A stretch of DNA of 64,000 bases from the NCBI GenBank assembly GCA_963995525.1, contig OZ023206.1, positions 43,755,178-43,819,177 on the forward strand. Reading direction: 5' to 3'. Positions 37,802-51,815 of the stretch are shown piece after piece (positions within the stretch are counted from its first letter, which is position 1; the number at the start of each line of letters is the position of its first letter). A program made the position numbers and the translations under genes. Source of the DNA: Escarpia spicata. Lineage: Eukaryota; Annelida; Polychaeta; Sabellida; Siboglinidae. The notes under the pieces are model-generated. The model worked only from the letters and a program-made list of their open reading frames with translations, was not told the origin of the DNA and searched no databases.

Positions 37802-40082
37802 GACATGTTTGTCTCGTGAGTACTGAATGTACTGCTGCTTTAGACAAGATAAAACATCAAAAGGGGATGAGTTTTCACACCTATAACTTACGTAATATGT
37901 TCTTGTAACTTACGTGACGGAGATAAAACGGTAACATGCATTCCCATTTGTGGTTAATCTAGTTATGTGTGTAGCTTCATATCAGTCTAGCCTTCGTGAA
38001 GATTTGTAACATGCAAAACATCTATTTGGGTTAAGACCACATTAAGGATCCGTCCGCCAAAAAAGTGCACTTAAAATACCGTTATGCTGTGATATGCATA
38101 AATTTTGTTACAACACTTTGACATGGGACATGTTTGTCTCGTGAGTACTGAATGTACTGCTGCTTTAGACAAGATAAAACATCAAATGGGGATGAGTTTT
38201 CACACCTATAACTTACGTAATATGTTCTTGTAACTTACGTGACGGAGATAAAACGGTAACATGCATTCCCATTTGTGGTTAATCTAGTTATGTGTGTAGC
38301 TTGATATCAGTCTAGCCTTCGTGAAGATTTGTAACATGCAAAACATATATTTGAGGTAAGAACACATTAAGGATCCGTCCGCCGAAAAAAGTGCACTTAA
38401 AATACCGTTATGCTGTAATATGCATATATTTTGTTCGAACACTTTGACATGGGACATGTTTGTCTCGTGAGTACTGAATGTACTGCTGCTTTAGGCAAGA
38501 TAAAACATCAAATGGGGATGCGTTTTAACACCTATAACTTACGTAATATGTTCTTGTAACTTACGTGACGGAGATAAAACGGTAACATGCATTCCCATTT
38601 GTGGTTAATCTAGTTATGTGTGTAGCTTGATATCAGTCTAGCCTTCGTGAAGATTTGTAACATGCAAAACATCTATTTGGGGTAAGACCACATTAAGGAT
38701 CCGTCCGCCGAAAAAAGTCCAATTAAAATACCGTTATGCTGTGATATGCATAAATTTTGTTCGAACACTTTGACATGGGACATGTTTGTCTCGTGAGTAC
38801 TGAATGTACTGCTGCTTTAGACAAGATAAAACATCAAATGGGGATGAGTTTTCACACCTATAACTTACGTAATATGTTCTTGTAACTTACGTGACGGAGA
38901 TAAAACGGTAACATGCGTTCCCATTTGTGGTTAATCTAGTTATGTGTGTAGCTTCATATCAGTCTAGCCTTCGTGAAGATTTGTAACATGCAAAACATCT
39001 ATTTGGGGTAAGACCACATTAAGGATCCGTCCGCCGAAAAAAGTCCACTAAAAATACCGTTATGCTGTGATATGCATAAATTTTGTTCGAACACTTTGAC
39101 ATGGGACATGTTTGTCTCGTGATTACTGAATGTACTGCTGCTTTAGACAAGATAAAACATTAAATGGGGATGAGTTTTCAAACCTATAACTTACGTAATA
39201 TGTTCTTGTAACTTACGTGACGGAGATAAAACGGTAACATGCATTCCCATTTGTGGTTAATCTAGTTATGTGTGTAGCTTGATATCAGTCTAGCCTTCGT
39301 GAAGATTTGTAACATGCAAAACATCTATTTGGGGTAAGACCACATTAAGGATCCGTCCGCCAAAAAAAGTGCACTTAAAATACCGTTATGCTGTGATATG
39401 CATACATTTTGTTCGAACACTTTGACATGGGACATGTTTGTCTCGTGAGTACTGAATGTACTGCTGCTTTAGACAAGATAAAACATCAAATGGGGATGAG
39501 TTTTCACACCTATAACTTACGTAATATGTTCTTGTAACTTACGTGACGGAGATAAAACGGTAACATGCATTCCCATTTGTGGTTAATCTAGTTATGTGTG
39601 TAGCTTGATATCAGTCTAGCCTTCGTGAAGATTTGTAACATGCAAAACATCTATTTGGGGTAAGACCACATTAAGGATCCGTCCGCCAAAAAAAGTGCAC
39701 TTAAAATACCGTTATGCTGTGATATGCATACATTTTGTTCCAACACTTTGACATGGGACATGTTTGTCTCGTGAGTACTGAATGTACTGCTGCTATAGAC
39801 AAGATAAAACATCAAATGGGGATGAGTTTTCACACCTATAACTTACGTAATATGTTCTTGTAACTTACGTGACGGAGATAAAACGGTAACATGCATTCCC
39901 ATTTGTGGTTAATCTAGTTATGTGTGTAGCTTGATATCAGTCTAGCCTTCGTGAAGATTTGTAACATGCAAAACATATATTTGGGGTAAGACCACATTAA
40001 GGATCCGTCCGCCGAAAAAAGTGCACTTAAAATACCGTTATGCTGTGATATGCATAAATTTGGTTCGAACACTTTGACATGG
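37802..40082 (+). repeat. Transition domain M117-M123, first appearance of the right-hand allele set
   Basis: M119 (38453) is the first with GATGCGTTTTAAC. M119-M121 introduce GTCCAATT, GCGTTCCC with CCACTAAAA, and GTGATTACTG with CATTAAATGG and TCAAACC; M122 introduces GTTCCAAC. These alleles dominate the rest of the window and, apart from GCG and TTACTG in M1/M2/M32, I did not see them to the left. M117 has a private CAAAAGGGG and M118 a private TTTGAGG. Confidence 0.8.
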
Positions 40083-43000
40083 GACATGTTTGTCTCGTGA
40101 GTACTGAATGTACTGCTGCTTTAGACAAGATAAAATATCAAACGGGGATGAGTTTTCACACCTATAACTTACGTAATATGTTCTTGTAACTTACGTGACG
40201 GAGATAAAACGGTAACATGCATTCCCATTTGTGGTTAATCTAGTTATGTGTGTAGCTTCATATCAGTCTAGCCTTCGTGAAGATTTGTAACATGCAAAAC
40301 ATCTATTTGGGTTAAGACCACATTAAGGATCCGTCCGCCAAAAAAGTGCACTTAAAATACCGTTATGCTGTGATATGCATAAATTGTGTTACAACACTTT
40401 GACATGGGACATGTTTGTCTCGTGAGTACTGAATGTACTGCTGCTTTAGGCAAGATAAAACATCAAATGGGGATGCGTTTTAACACCTATAACTTACGTA
40501 ATATGTTCTTGTAACTTACGTGACGGAGATAAAACGGTAACATGCATTCCCATTTGTGGTTCATCTAGTTATGTGTGTAGCTTGATATCAGTCTAGCCTT
40601 CGTGAAGATTTGTAACATGCAAAACATCTATTTGGGGTAAGACCACATTAAGGATCCGTCCGCCAAAAAAAGTGCACTTAAAATACCATTATGCTGTGAT
40701 ATGCATAAATTTTGTTCGAACACTTTGACATGGGACATGTTTGTCTCGTGAGTACTGAATGTACTGCTGCTTTAGGCAAGATAAAACATCAAATGGGGAT
40801 GCGTTTTAACACCTATAACTTACGTAATATGTTCTTGTAACTTACGTGAAGGAGATAAAACGGTAACATGCATTCCCATTTGTGGTTAATCTAGTTATGT
40901 GTGTAGCTTGATATCAGTCTAGCATTCGTGAAGATTTGTAACATGCAAAACATATATTTGGGGTAAGACCACATTAAGGATCCGTCCGCCTAAAAAAGTG
41001 CACTTAAAATACCGATATGCTGTGATATGCATATCTTTTGTTCGAACACTTTGACATGGGACATGTTTGTCTCGTGAGTACTGAATGTACTGCTGCTTTA
41101 GACAAGATAAAACATCAAATGGGGATGATTTTTCACACCTATAACTTATGTAATATGTTCTTGTAACTTACCTGACGGAGATAAAACGGTAACATGCATT
41201 CCCATTTGTGGTTAATCTAGTTATGTGTGTAGCTTGATATCAGTCTAGCCTTCGTGAAGATTTGTAACATGCAAAACATCTATTTGGGGTAAGACCACAT
41301 TAAGGATCCGTCCGCCGAAAAAAGTCCAATTAAAATACCGTTATGCTGTGATATGCATAAATTTTGTTCGAACACTTTGACATGGGACATGTTTGTCTCG
41401 TGAGTACTGAATGTACTGCTGCTTTAGACAAGATAAAACATCAAATGGGGATGAGTTTTCACACCTATAACTTACGTAATATGTTCTTGTAACTTACGTG
41501 ACGGAGATAAAACGGTAACATGCGTTCCCATTTGTGGTTAATCTAGTTATGTGTGTAGCTTCATATCAGTCTAGCCTTCGTGAAGATTTGTAACATGCAA
41601 AACATCTATTTGGGGTAAGACCACATTAAGGATCCGTCCGCCGAAAAAAGTCCACTAAAAATACCGTTATGCTGTGATATGCATAAATTTTGTTCGAACA
41701 CTTTGACATGGGACATGTTTGTCTCGTGATTACTGAATGTACTGCTGCTTTAGACAAGATAAAACATTAAATGGGGATGAGTTTTCAAACCTATAACTTA
41801 CGTAATATGTTCTTGTAACTTACGTGACGGAGATAAAACGGTAACATGCATTCCCATTTGTGGTTAATCTAGTTATGTGTGTAGCTTGATATCAGTCTAG
41901 CCTTCGTGAAGATTTGTAACATGCAAAACATCTATTTGGGGTAAGACCACATTAAGGATCCGTCCGCCAAAAAAAGTGCACTTAAAATACCGTTATGCTG
42001 TGATATGCATACATTTTGTTCCAACACTTTGACATGGGACATGTTTGTCTCGTGAGTACTGAATGTACTGCTGCTTTAGACAAGATAAAACATCAAATGG
42101 GGATGAGTTTTCACACCTATAACTTACGTAATATGTTCTTGTAACTTACGTGACGGAGATAAAACGGTAACATGCATTCCCATTTGTGGTTAATCTAGTT
42201 ATATGTGTAGCTTGATATCAGTCTAGCCTTCGTTAAGATTTGTAACATGCAAAACATCTATTTGGGGTAAGACCACATTAAGGATCCGTCCGCCGAAAAA
42301 AGTCCACTTAAAATACCGTTATGCTGTGATATGCATACATTTTGTTCGAACACTTTGACATGGGACATGTTTGTCTCGTGAGTACTGAATGTACTGCTGC
42401 TTTAGACAAGATAAAACATCAAATGGGGATGAGTTTTCACACCTATAACTTACGTAATATGTTCTTGTAACTTACGTGACGGAGATAAAACGGTAACATG
42501 CGTTCCCATTTGTGGTTAATCTAGTTATGTGTGTAGCTTCATATCAGTCTAGCCTTCGTGAAGATTTGTAACATGCAAAACATCTATTTGGGGTAAGACC
42601 ACATTAAGGATCCGTCCGCCAAAAAAAGTGCACTTAAAATACCGTTATGCTGTGATATGCATACATTTTGTTCGAACACTTTGACATGGGACATGTTTGT
42701 CTCGTGAGTACTGAATGTACTGCTGCTTTAGACAAGATAAAACATCAAATGGGGATGAGTTTTCACACCTATAACTTACGTAATATGTTCTTGTAACTTA
42801 CGTGACGGAGATAAAACGGTAACATGCATTCCCATTTGTGGTTAATCTAGTTATGTGTGTAGCTTGATATCAGTCTAGCCTTCGTGAAGATTTGTAACAT
42901 GCAAAACATCTATTTGGGGTAAGACCACATTAAGGATCCGTCCGCCAAAAAAAGTGCACTTAAAATACCGTTATGCTGTGATATGCATACATTTTGTTCC

Positions 43001-46000
43001 AACACTTTGATATGGGACATGTTTGTCTCGTGAGTACTGAATGTACTGCTGCTTTAGACAAGATAAAACATCAAATGGGGATGAGTTTTCACACCTATAA
43101 CTTACGTAATATGTTCTTGTAACTTACGTGACGGAGATAAAACGGTAACATGCATTCCCATTTGTGGTTAATCTAGTTATGTGTGTAGCTTGATATCAGT
43201 CTAGCCTTCGTGAAGATTTGTAACATGCAAAACATATATTTGGGGTAAGACCACATTAAGGATCCGTCCGCCGAAAAAAGTGCACTTAAAATACCGTTAT
43301 GCTGTGATATGCATAAATTTGGTTCGAACACTTTGACATGGGACATGTTTGTCTCGTGAGTACTGAATGTACTGCTGCTTTAGACAAGATAAAATATCAA
43401 ACGGGGATGAGTTTTCACACCTATAACTTACGTAATATGTTCTTGTAACTTACGTGACGGAGATAAAACGGTAACATGCATTCCCATTTGTGGTTAATCT
43501 AGTTATGTGTGTAGCTTCATATCAGTCTAGCCTTCGTGAAGATTTGTAACATGCAAAACATCTATTTGGGTTAAGACCACATTAAGGATCCGTCCGCCAA
43601 AAAAGTGCACTTAAAATACCGTTATGCTGTGATATGCATAAATTGTGTTACAACACTTTGACATGGGACATGTTTGTCTCGTGAGTACTGAATGTACTGC
43701 TCCTTTAGGCAAGATAAAACATCAAATGGGGATGCGTTTTAACACCTATAACTTACGTAATATGTTCTTGTAACTTACGTGACGGAGATAAAACGGTAAC
43801 ATGCATTCCCATTTGTGGTTCATCTAGTTATGTGTGTAGCTTGATATCAGTCTAGCCTTCGTGAAGATTTGTAACATGCAAAACATATATTTGGGGTAAG
43901 ACCACATTAAGGATCCGTCCGCCTAAAAAAGTGCACTTAAAATACCGATATGCTGTGATATGCATATCTTTTGTTCGAACACTTTGACATGGGACATGTT
44001 TGTCTCGTGAGTACTGAATGTACTGCTGCTTTAGACAAGATAAAACATCAAATGGGGATGATTTTTCACACCTATAACTTATGTAATATGTTCTTGTAAC
44101 TTACCTGACGGAGATAAAACGGTAACATGCATTCCCATTTGTGGTTAATCTAGTTATGTGTGTAGCTTGATATCAGTCTAGCCTTCGTGAAGATTTGTAA
44201 CATGCAAAACATCTATTTGGGGTAAGACCACATTAAGGATCCGTCCGCCGAAAAAAGTCCAATTAAAATACCGTTATGCTGTGATATGCATAAATTTTGT
44301 TCGAACACTTTGACATGGGACATGTTTGTCTCGTGAGTACTGAATGTACTGCTGCTTTAGACAAGATAAAACATCAAATGGGGATGAGTTTTCACACCTA
44401 TAACTTACGTAATATGTTCTTGTAACTTACGTGACGGAGATAAAACGGTAACATGCGTTCCCATTTGTGGTTAATCTAGTTATGTGTGTAGCTTCATATC
44501 AGTCTAGCCTTCGTGAAGATTTGTAACATGCAAAACATCTATTTGGGGTAAGACCACATTAAGGATCCGTCCGCCGAAAAAAGTCCACTAAAAATACCGT
44601 TATGCTGTGATATGCATAAATTTTGTTCGAACACTTTGACATGGGACATGTTTGTCTCGTGATTACTGAATGTACTGCTGCTTTAGACAAGATAAAACAT
44701 TAAATGGGGATGAGTTTTCAAACCTATAACTTACGTAATATGTTCTTGTAACTTACGTGACGGAGATAAAACGGTAACATGCATTCCCATTTGTGGTTAA
44801 TCTAGTTATGTGTGTAGCTTGATATCAGTCTAGCCTTCGTGAAGATTTGTAACATGCAAAACATCTATTTGGGGTAAGACCACATTAAGGATCCGTCCGC
44901 CAAAAAAAGTGCACTTAAAATACCGTTATGCTGTGATATGCATACATTTTGTTCCAACACTTTGACATGGGACATGTTTGTCTCGTGAGTACTGAATGTA
45001 CTGCTGCTTTAGACAAGATAAAACATCAAATGGGGATGAGTTTTCACACCTATAACTTACGTAATATGTTCTTGTAACTTACGTGACGGAGATAAAACGG
45101 TAACATGCATTCCCATTTGTGGTTAATCTAGTTATATGTGTAGCTTGATATCAGTCTAGCCTTCGTTAAGATTTGTAACATGCAAAACATCTATTTGGGG
45201 TAAGACCACATTAAGGATCCGTCCGCCGAAAAAAGTCCACTTAAAATACCGTTATGCTGTGATATGCATACATTTTGTTCGAACACTTTGACATGGGACA
45301 TGTTTGTCTCGTGAGTACTGAATGTACTGCTGCTTTAGACAAGATAAAACATCAAATGGGGATGAGTTTTCACACCTATAACTTACGTAATATGTTCTTG
45401 TAACTTACGTGACGGAGATAAAACGGTAACATGCGTTCCCATTTGTGGTTAATCTAGTTATGTGTGTAGCTTCATATCAGTCTAGCCTTCGTGAAGATTT
45501 GTAACATGCAAAACATCTATTTGGGGTAAGACCACATTAAGGATCCGTCCGCCAAAAAAAGTGCACTTAAAATACCGTTATGCTGTGATATGCATACATT
45601 TTGTTCGAACACTTTGACATGGGACATGTTTGTCTCGTGAGTACTGAATGTACTGCTGCTTTAGACAAGATAAAACATCAAATGGGGATGAGTTTTCACA
45701 CCTATAACTTACGTAATATGTTCTTGTAACTTACGTGACGGAGATAAAACGGTAACATGCATTCCCATTTGTGGTTAATCTAGTTATGTGTGTAGCTTGA
45801 TATCAGTCTAGCCTTCGTGAAGATTTGTAACATGCAAAACATCTATTTGGGGTAAGACCACATTAAGGATCCGTCCGCCAAAAAAAGTGCACTTAAAATA
45901 CCGTTATGCTGTGATATGCATACATTTTGTTCCAACACTTTGATATGGGACATGTTTGTCTCGTGAGTACTGAATGTACTGCTGCTTTAGACAAGATAAA

Positions 46001-47903
46001 ACATCAAATGGGGATGAGTTTTCACACCTATAACTTACGTAATATGTTCTTGTAACTTACGTGACGGAGATAAAACGGTAACATGCATTCCCATTTGTGG
46101 TTAATCTAGTTATGTGTGTAGCTTGATATCAGTCTAGCCTTCGTGAAGATTTGTAACATGCAAAACATATATTTGGGGTAAGACCACATTAAGGATCCGT
46201 CCGCCGAAAAAAGTGCACTTAAAATACCGTTATGCTGTGATATGCATAAATTTGGTTCGAACACTTTGACATGGGACATGTTTGTCTCGTGAGTACTGAA
46301 TGTACTGCTGCTTTAGACAAGATAAAATATCAAACGGGGATGAGTTTTCACACCTATAACTTACGTAATATGTTCTTGTAACTTACGTGACGGAGATAAA
46401 ACGGTAACATGCATTCCCATTTGTGGTTAATCTAGTTATGTGTGTAGCTTCATATCAGTCTAGCCTTCGTGAAGATTTGTAACATGCAAAACATCTATTT
46501 GGGTTAAGACCACATTAAGGATCCGTCCGCCAAAAAAGTGCACTTAAAATACCGTTATGCTGTGATATGCATAAATTGTGTTACAACACTTTGACATGGG
46601 ACATGTTTGTCTCGTGAGTACTGAATGTACTGCTGCTTTAGGCAAGATAAAACATCAAATGGGGATGCGTTTTAACACCTATAACTTACGTAATATGTTC
46701 TTGTAACTTACGTGACGGAGATAAAACGGTAACATGCATTCCCATTTGTGGTTCATCTAGTTATGTGTGTAGCTTGATATCAGTCTAGCCTTCGTGAAGA
46801 TTTGTAACATGCAAAACATCTATTTGGGGTAAGACCACATTAAGGATCCGTCCGCCAAAAAAAGTGCACTTAAAATACCATTATGCTGTGATATGCATAA
46901 ATTTTGTTCGAACACTTTGACATGGGACATGTTTGTCTCGTGAGTACTGAATGTACTGCTGCTTTAGGCAAGATAAAACATCAAATGGGGATGCGTTTTA
47001 ACACCTATAACTTACGTAATATGTTCTTGTAACTTACGTGAAGGAGATAAAACGGTAACATGCATTCCCATTTGTGGTTAATCTAGTTATGTGTGTAGCT
47101 TGATATCAGTCTAGCATTCGTGAAGATTTGTAACATGCAAAACATATATTTGGGGTAAGACCACATTAAGGATCCGTCCGCCTAAAAAAGTGCACTTAAA
47201 ATACCGATATGCTGTGATATGCATATCTTTTGTTCGAACACTTTGACATGGGACATGTTTGTCTCGTGAGTACTGAATGTACTGCTGCTTTAGACAAGAT
47301 AAAACATCAAATGGGGATGATTTTTCACACCTATAACTTATGTAATATGTTCTTGTAACTTACCTGACGGAGATAAAACGGTAACATGCATTCCCATTTG
47401 TGGTTAATCTAGTTATGTGTGTAGCTTGATATCAGTCTAGCCTTCGTGAAGATTTGTAACATGCAAAACATCTATTTGGGGTAAGACCACATTAAGGATC
47501 CGTCCGCCGAAAAAAGTCCAATTAAAATACCGTTATGCTGTGATATGCATAAATTTTGTTCGAACACTTTGACATGGGACATGTTTGTCTCGTGAGTACT
47601 GAATGTACTGCTGCTTTAGACAAGATAAAACATCAAATGGGGATGAGTTTTCACACCTATAACTTACGTAATATGTTCTTGTAACTTACGTGACGGAGAT
47701 AAAACGGTAACATGCGTTCCCATTTGTGGTTAATCTAGTTATGTGTGTTGCTTCATATCAGTCTAGCCTTCGTGAAGATTTGTAACATGCAAAACATCTA
47801 TTTGGGGTAAGACCACATTAAGGATCCGTCCGCCGAAAAAAGTCCACTAAAAATACCGTTATGCTGTGATATGCATAAATTTTGTTCGAACACTTTGACA
47901 TGG
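40083..47903 (+). repeat. 9/10-monomer HOR, offsets 3259 and 2933 bp
   Basis: Blocks start with the TATCAAACGG, 325-bp monomer at 40083, 43342 and 46275. The ten-unit order is: TATCAAACGG; GCGTTTTAAC with TTCATCTAG; GAAGGAG with AGCATTCG and CCTAAAAAAG; GATGATTTTT with ACCTGACGG; GCGTTCCC with CCACTAAAA; GTGATTACTG; TATATG with CGTTAAG; GCGTTCCC with seven A; GTTCCAAC with GATATGG; near consensus with TTTGGTTCG. The middle block has nine units because M135 (43667-43992) fuses units two and three. The third block starts the same order and then passes into the next domain. Confidence 0.9.
43667..43992 (+). repeat. Chimeric monomer M135
   Basis: The 5' part has GATGCGTTTTAAC and TTCATCTAG as in M125; the 3' part has ATATATTT, CCTAAAAAAG and CCGATATG as in M126. 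The join lies between about 43825 and 43890. It removes exactly one monomer from the ten-unit HOR. The 5' part also has a CTCCT allele otherwise typical of the left half. Confidence 0.78.
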
Positions 47904-50900
47904 GACATGTTTGTCTCGTGATTACTGAATGTACTGCTGCTTTAGACAAGATAAAACATTAAATGGGGATGAGTTTTCAAACCTATAACTTACGTAATAT
48001 GTTCTTGTAACTTACGTGACGGAGATAAAACGGTAACATGCATTCCCATTTGTGGTTAATCTAGTTATGTGTGTAGCTTGATATCAGTCTAGCCTTCGTG
48101 AAGATTTGTAACATGCAAAACATCTATTTGGGGTAAGACCACATTAAGGATCCGTCCGCCAAAAAAAGTGCACTTAAAATACCGTTATGCTGTGATATGC
48201 ATACATTTTGTTCCAACACTTTGACATGGGACATGTTTGTCTCGTGAGTACTGAATGTACTGCTGCTTTAGACAAGATAAAACATCAAATGGGGATGAGT
48301 TTTCACACCTATAACTTACGTAATATGTTCTTGTAACTTACGTGACGGAGATAAAACGGTAACATGCATTCCCATTTGTGGTTAATCTAGTTATATGTGT
48401 AGCTTGATATCAGTCTAGCCTTCGTTAAGATTTGTAACATGCAAAACATCTATTTGGGGTAAGACCACATTAAGGATCCGTCCGCCGAAAAAAGTCCACT
48501 TAAAATACCGTTATGCTGTGATATGCATACATTTTGTTCGAACACTTTGACATGGGACATGTTTGTCTCGTGAGTACTGAATGTACTGCTGCTTTAGACA
48601 AGATAAAACATCAAATGGGGATGAGTTTTCACACCTATAACTTACGTAATATGTTCTTGTAACTTACGTGACGGAGATAAAACGGTAACATGCGTTCCCA
48701 TTTGTGGTTAATCTAGTTATGTGTGTAGCTTCATATCAGTCTAGCCTTCGTGAAGATTTGTAACATGCAAAACATCTATTTGGGGTAAGACCGTATTAAG
48801 GATCCGTCCGCCGAAAAAAGTCCACTAAAAATACCGTTATGCTGTGATATGCATAAATTTTGTTCGAACACTTTGACATGGGACATGTTTGTCTCGTGAT
48901 TACTGAATGTACTGCTGCTTTAGACAAGATAAAACATTAAATGGGGATGAGTTTTCAAACCTATAACTTACGTAATATGTTCTTGTAACTTACGTGACGG
49001 AGATAAAACGGTAACATGCATTCCCATTTGTGGTTAATCTAGTTATGTGTGTAGCTTGATATCAGTCTAGCCTTCGTGAAGATTTGTAACATGCAAAACA
49101 TCTATTTGGGGTAAGACCACATTAAGGATCCGTCCGCCAAAAAAAGTGCACTTAAAATACCGTTATGCTGTGATATGCATACATTTTGTTCGAACACTTT
49201 GACATGGGACATGTTTGTCTCGTGAGTACTGAATGTACTGCTGCTTTAGACAAGATAAAACATCAAATGGGGATGAGTTTTCACACCTATAACTTACGTA
49301 ATATGTTCTTGTAACTTACGTGACGGAGATAAAACGGTAACATGCATTCCCATTTGTGGTTAATCTAGTTATGTGTGTAGCTTGATATCAGTCTAGCCTT
49401 CGTGAAGATTTGTAACATGCAAAACATCTATTTGGGGTAAGACCACATTAAGGATCCGTCCGCCAAAAAAAGTGCACTTAAAATACCGTTATGCTGTGAT
49501 ATGCATACATTTTGTTCCAACACTTTGACATGGGACATGTTTGTCTCGTGAGTACTGAATGTACTGCTGCTTTAGACAAGATAAAACATCAAATGGGGAT
49601 GAGTTTTCACACCTATAACTTACGTAATATGTTCTTGTAACTTACGTGACGGAGATAAAACGGTAACATGCATTCCCATTTGTGGTTAATCTAGTTATAT
49701 GTGTAGCTTGATATCAGTCTAGCCTTCGTTAAGATTTGTAACATGCAAAACATATATTTGGGGTAAGACCACATTAAGGATCCGTCCGCCGAAAAAAGTC
49801 CACTTAAAATACCGTTATGCTGTGATATGCATACATTTTGTTCGAACACTTTGACATGGGACATGTTTGTCTCGTGATTACTGAATGTACTGCTGCTTTA
49901 GACAAGATAAAACATTAAATGGGGATGAGTTTTCAAACCTATAACTTACGTAATATGTTCTTGTAACTTACGTGACGGAGATAAAACGGTAACATGCATT
50001 CCCATTTGTGGTTAATCTAGTTATGTGTGTAGCTTGATATCAGTCTAGCCTTCGTGAAGATTTGTAACATGCAAAACATCTATTTGGGGTAAGACCACAT
50101 TAAGGATCCGTCCGCCAAAAAAAGTGCACTTAAAATACCGTTATGCTGTGATATGCATACATTTTGTTCCAACACTTTGACATGGGACATGTTTGTCTCG
50201 TGAGTACTGAATGTACTGCTGCTTTAGACAAGATAAAACATCAAATGGGGATGAGTTTTCACACCTATAACTTACGTAATATGTTCTTGTAACTTACGTG
50301 ACGGAGATAAAACGGTAACATGCATTCCCATTTGTGGTTAATCTAGTTATATGTGTAGCTTGATATCAGTCTAGCCTTCGTTAAGATTTGTAACATGCAA
50401 AACATCTATTTGGGGTAAGACCACATTAAGGATCCGTCCGCCGAAAAAAGTCCACTTAAAATACCGTTATGCTGTGATATGCATACATTTTGTTCGAACA
50501 CTTTGACATGGGACATGTTTGTCTCGTGAGTACTGAATGTACTGCTGCTTTAGACAAGATAAAACATCAAATGGGGATGAGTTTTCACACCTATAACTTA
50601 CGTAATATGTTCTTGTAACTTACGTGACGGAGATAAAACGGTAACATGCGTTCCCATTTGTGGTTAATCTAGTTATGTGTGTAGCTTCATATCAGTCTAG
50701 CCTTCGTGAAGATTTGTAACATGCAAAACATCTATTTGGGGTAAGACCGTATTAAGGATCCGTCCGCCGAAAAAAGTCCACTAAAAATACCGTTATGCTG
50801 TGATATGCATAAATTTTGTTCGAACACTTTGACATGGGACATGTTTGTCTCGTGATTACTGAATGTACTGCTGCTTTAGACAAGATAAAACATTAAATGG

Positions 50901-51815
50901 GGATGAGTTTTCAAACCTATAACTTACGTAATATGTTCTTGTAACTTACGTGACGGAGATAAAACGGTAACATGCATTCCCATTTGTGGTTAATCTAGTT
51001 ATGTGTGTAGCTTGATATCAGTCTAGCCTTCGTGAAGATTTGTAACATGCAAAACATCTATTTGGGGTAAGACCACATTAAGGATCCGTCCGCCAAAAAA
51101 AGTGCACTTAAAATACCGTTATGCTGTGATATGCATACATTTTGTTCGAACACTTTGACATGGGACATGTTTGTCTCGTGAGTACTGAATGTACTGCTGC
51201 TTTAGACAAGATAAAACATCAAATGGGGATGAGTTTTCACACCTATAACTTACGTAATATGTTCTTGTAACTTACGTGACGGAGATAAAACGGTAACATG
51301 CATTCCCATTTGTGGTTAATCTAGTTATGTGTGTAGCTTGATATCAGTCTAGCCTTCGTGAAGATTTGTAACATGCAAAACATCTATTTGGGGTAAGACC
51401 ACATTAAGGATCCGTCCGCCAAAAAAAGTGCACTTAAAATACCGTTATGCTGTGATATGCATACATTTTGTTCCAACACTTTGACATGGGACATGTTTGT
51501 CTCGTGAGTACTGAATGTACTGCTGCTTTAGACAAGATAAAACATCAAATGGGGATGAGTTTTCACACCTATAACTTACGTAATATGTTCTTGTAACTTA
51601 CGTGACGGAGATAAAACGGTAACATGCATTCCCATTTGTGGTTAATCTAGTTATATGTGTAGCTTGATATCAGTCTAGCCTTCGTTAAGATTTGTAACAT
51701 GCAAAACATATATTTGGGGTAAGACCACATTAAGGATCCGTCCGCCGAAAAAAGTCCACTTAAAATACCGTTATGCTGTGATATGCATACATTTTGTTCG
51801 AACACTTTGACATGG
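47904..51815 (+). repeat. 6-monomer HOR of 1956 bp, two tandem copies
   Basis: M148-M153 (47904-49859) and M154-M159 (49860-51815) match in order and at every marker I followed, including the otherwise unique GACCGTATT at 48791 and 50747 (marker CCGTATT, exactly 1956 bp apart). M150 and M156 are themselves chimeras of two monomer types of the preceding domain, so the chimera formed before this duplication. Confidence 0.92.
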
